DNA of 24,420 bases from CAZPEV01 sp964585635 (GTDB lineage Bacteria; Zixibacteria; MSB-5A5; GN15; JAAZOE01), in NCBI GenBank assembly GCA_964585635.1, contig CAZPEV010000030.1, positions 1 through 24,420 on the forward strand. Reading direction: 5' to 3'. Made by a program: the position numbers and the translations under genes. Under the pieces are notes generated by a model. That model was not told where the DNA came from and did not search any database. It worked only from the letters and a program-made list of their open reading frames with translations. How positions within the stretch are numbered: position 1 is the first letter of the stretch; each line of letters starts with the position of its first letter. Below, in pieces: positions 22,773 through 24,420 of the stretch.

Positions 22773-24050
22773 CTATTTCACCGTCGGAATCTTGATCCCG
22801 CGCTCGGCGGCAAACTGACGGGCTTCTTTGTACCCGGCGTCGGCATGGCGCACGACGCCGATCCCGGGATCGTTGGTCAGCACCCGCTCCAGGCGAAGCC
22901 CCATTTCTTTGGAGCCGTCGGCCACGATCACCATCCCGGCATGAATCGAATTGCCGATTCCCACCCCGCCGCCGTGATGAATCGACACCCAGCTGGCCCC
23001 GGAAGCGGCATTCAGAAGGCCGTTGAGCAGCGGCCAATCGGCGATGGCGTCGGATCCATCAAGCATCCCCTCGGTCTCCCGATGGGGACTGGCGACCGAG
23101 CCGCAATCAAGGTGGTCGCGGCCGATGACGACCGGCGCCGCGATCTTGCCGGATTTGACCAGCTTATTGATGATGTCGCCGAACTTGGCCCGTTCACCGT
23201 ACCCCAGCCAGCATATCCGGGCCGGCAGACCCTGAAACGGCACCTTCGCCCGCGCCAGCTTAATCCAGCGCACCAATGATTCGTTGTCGGCGAATTCCTT
23301 GAGAATGATCTCGTCGGTGACCTCGATGTCCTTGGGGTTGCCCGATAACGCCGCCCAACGGAACGGACCTTTACCGCTGCAAAACAGCGGACGGATATAG
23401 GCCGGGACGAAACCCGGAAAATCAAAGGCGTTCTTCAGTCCCCCCTTTTTGGCCTGTCCCCGCAAGTTGTTGCCGTAATCGAAGACGATCGATCCCGCCT
23501 TCTGGAACCGGAGCATCGCCTCGCAGTGCCGCACCATCGAGGCGTAGGCCCGGTTGATATATTCGGTCGGGTTGGTCTTGCGCAGCCGCAGCGCCTCGTT
23601 GATCGTCAAGCCGTCGGGGATATATCCGTTGAGTTCATCGTGGGCCGAGGTCTGATCGGTCACGATATCCGGGATCATACCGCGCCGAAAGATCTCTGGA
23701 AATACCTCGGCGCAATTGCCGACTAATCCGATCGAAACTGCCTTTTTTGCCCCGGTGTGCTCCTTGATCAGCTTCATCGCCTTGTCCAAGGTCTTCACCT
23801 TCACATCGCAGAATCCGTCCTTGATCCGGCGGTTGATGCGGGCCTCATCGACTTCGACCACCAGGATCGTGGCGCCGTTCATCGTGCCGGACAGGGGCTG
23901 CGCCCCGCCCATGCCCCCCATGCCCCCGGTCAGAATCCAGCGCCCCGACAAATCGCCCCCGAAGTGCCGATTGCCCACGGCCGCAAAGGTTTCGTAGGTC
24001 CCTTGAATAATTCCCTGCGTGCCGATATAGATCCAGCTTCCGGCGGTCAT
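22773..24050 (-). CDS. hutU: Urocanate hydratase HutU, C-terminal open frame after an in-frame TGA
   Basis: From the ATG at 24050 this frame encodes 425 residues covering most of urocanase. It has MTAGSWIYIGTQGIIQGTYE, the NAD-binding GGMGGMGGAQPLSGTMNGAT, 'GLVGNCAEVFPEI', 'TDQTSAHDELNGYIPDG', and the family signature PFQGLPARICWLGYGERAKF with its conserved Cys. Urocanase hydrates urocanate to imidazolone propionate using tightly bound NAD+. The true gene clearly starts further upstream. The codon before Gln-Met-Thr-Ala-Gly is TGA (24054-24056), where the family has glycine (MYGQMTAGS), and the N-terminal part continues in the same frame at 24054-24420. A restart at 24050 would lack about 130 residues and is unlikely to be functional. 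The downstream sequence shows no other damage. Confidence 0.9.
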   Translation of the reverse strand: MTAGSWIYIGTQGIIQGTYETFAAVGNRHFGGDLSGRWILTGGMGGMGGAQPLSGTMNGATILVVEVDEARINRRIKDGFCDVKVKTLDKAMKLIKEHTGAKKAVSIGLVGNCAEVFPEIFRRGMIPDIVTDQTSAHDELNGYIPDGLTINEALRLRKTNPTEYINRAYASMVRHCEAMLRFQKAGSIVFDYGNNLRGQAKKGGLKNAFDFPGFVPAYIRPLFCSGKGPFRWAALSGNPKDIEVTDEIILKEFADNESLVRWIKLARAKVPFQGLPARICWLGYGERAKFGDIINKLVKSGKIAAPVVIGRDHLDCGSVASPHRETEGMLDGSDAIADWPLLNGLLNAASGASWVSIHHGGGVGIGNSIHAGMVIVADGSKEMGLRLERVLTNDPGIGVVRHADAGYKEARQFAAERGIKIPTVK

Positions 24051-24053
24051 CTG

Positions 24054-24420
24054 TCAGTACATGATCAGGCCGAGCTTCTCCAGCTGACGGAATTTCTCCC
24101 AGGTCGCCCAATGGGGCACCAGATTGCTGTTGGCGATCAGAACGCGGGGTGAGTACTCATGGGTTCGGAAAATCCCCACCGGCTTACCGGATTGAACCAG
24201 AAGCGTCTCATCGTTTTCCAGCCCTTTGAGCGATTCCACGATGGCGTAATAAGCAGGCCAACTGCGCGCCGCCCGCCCCGATCCGCCGTAAATAACCAGA
24301 TTCTTGGGATCCTCGGCGACGTCCGGGTCGAGATTGTTATTCAGCATCCGCAGGGCCGCTTCCTGTTGCCAACCCTTGCAGCTCAGACCGGTCCCGCGGG
24401 GAGCCTTCACCGGAGTATAC
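24054..24420 (-). CDS. hutU: Urocanate hydratase HutU, N-terminal part (runs off window, ends at in-frame TGA)
   Basis: About 121 residues are visible. They begin at the window edge with YTPVKAPRGTGLSCKGWQQE and continue through LRMLNNNLDPDVAEDPKNLV, IYGGSGRAARSWPAYYAI, DETLLVQSGKPVGIFRTHE and VLIANSNLVPHWATWEKF to GLIMY. All are classical urocanase blocks. The frame is open to the window end, so the GTG at 24408-24410 is internal and the real start lies a few codons outside. The frame then meets TGA (24054-24056) where homologues have Gly, and the same frame resumes with QMTAGSW. A single G-to-T change of GGA would create this codon. It may be a sequencing or consensus error, a genuine nonsense mutation, or readthrough. 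TGA serves as a normal stop elsewhere in the window, for example at 15658-15660. Confidence 0.9.
   Translation of the reverse strand, partial: YTPVKAPRGTGLSCKGWQQEAALRMLNNNLDPDVAEDPKNLVIYGGSGRAARSWPAYYAIVESLKGLENDETLLVQSGKPVGIFRTHEYSPRVLIANSNLVPHWATWEKFRQLEKLGLIMY

Noticed and set aside
22767..23037. Upstream extension of the hutI open frame (90 extra residues)
   Set aside because: It runs inside hutU in another frame and has an Arg-rich, low-complexity composition. Imidazolonepropionase homologues begin near MVRTAKRTTLL.
24048..24100. Selenocysteine insertion at the hutU TGA
   Set aside because: The homologous residue is glycine rather than cysteine, and the following 40 bases form no convincing bacterial SECIS hairpin.

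Overview
The window looks like a chromosomal segment of an FCB-group bacterium, most likely candidate phylum Zixibacteria or a close relative. This is an inference from protein style: dockerin-like ends of the type 'VNVGDAVYIIGYIFKGGP', FG-GAP and thrombospondin-3 surface proteins, a PorV/PorQ-family outer-membrane protein, a Bacteroidetes-type LptE, and a DUF2723-TPR membrane protein. The DNA is moderately GC-rich. It comes from a draft assembly, since there is a 10-N gap at 3717-3726.

Layout. (1) 1-3022, minus strand: two closely related type IV pilin genes, a PilR/NtrC-type sigma-54 activator directly upstream of one of them, a near-perfect -24/-12 promoter in front of the other, and a ~130-bp direct repeat (1-130 and 869-998) suggesting that the pilin cassette was duplicated and continues to the left of the window. 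(2) 3275-6884: a GAF protein cut by the gap, a DUF2723/TPR membrane protein, a 50-residue membrane protein and a secreted DUF1579 protein. (3) 7041-11788, minus strand: a compact seven-gene arsenic operon, arsR-arsP-thioredoxin(ArsE-like)-arsF-arsG-arsC-acr3, with a dyad operator overlapping the arsR promoter. It combines inorganic arsenic resistance (thioredoxin-coupled ArsC plus Acr3) with genes resembling those for organoarsenicals (ArsP and the ArsEFG set). (4) 12018-15660, plus strand: two large secreted proteins, a parallel beta-helix protein and an FG-GAP/TSP3 protein, both ending in dockerin-like repeats. (5) 15697-15867: tRNA-Leu(CAG) with a promoter and a strong hairpin shared with the gene in front. 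(6) 16002-18792: an HtrA-type protease translationally coupled to an HtrA-like pseudoprotease that has lost all three catalytic residues, closed by a terminator. (7) 19166-19287: a candidate small RNA gene with its own promoter, a 12-bp closing stem and a T8 tract. (8) 19442-24420, minus strand: a lipoprotein and PorV-family pair, then hutU-hutI-lptE in one coupled unit. The hutU reading frame carries an in-frame TGA at a normally conserved glycine codon.

The most noteworthy items are the composite arsenic operon, the protease/pseudoprotease pair, the small RNA candidate, the sigma-54 pilin array, and the TGA in hutU. None could be tested by database search here. Family assignments rest on motifs visible in the translations.
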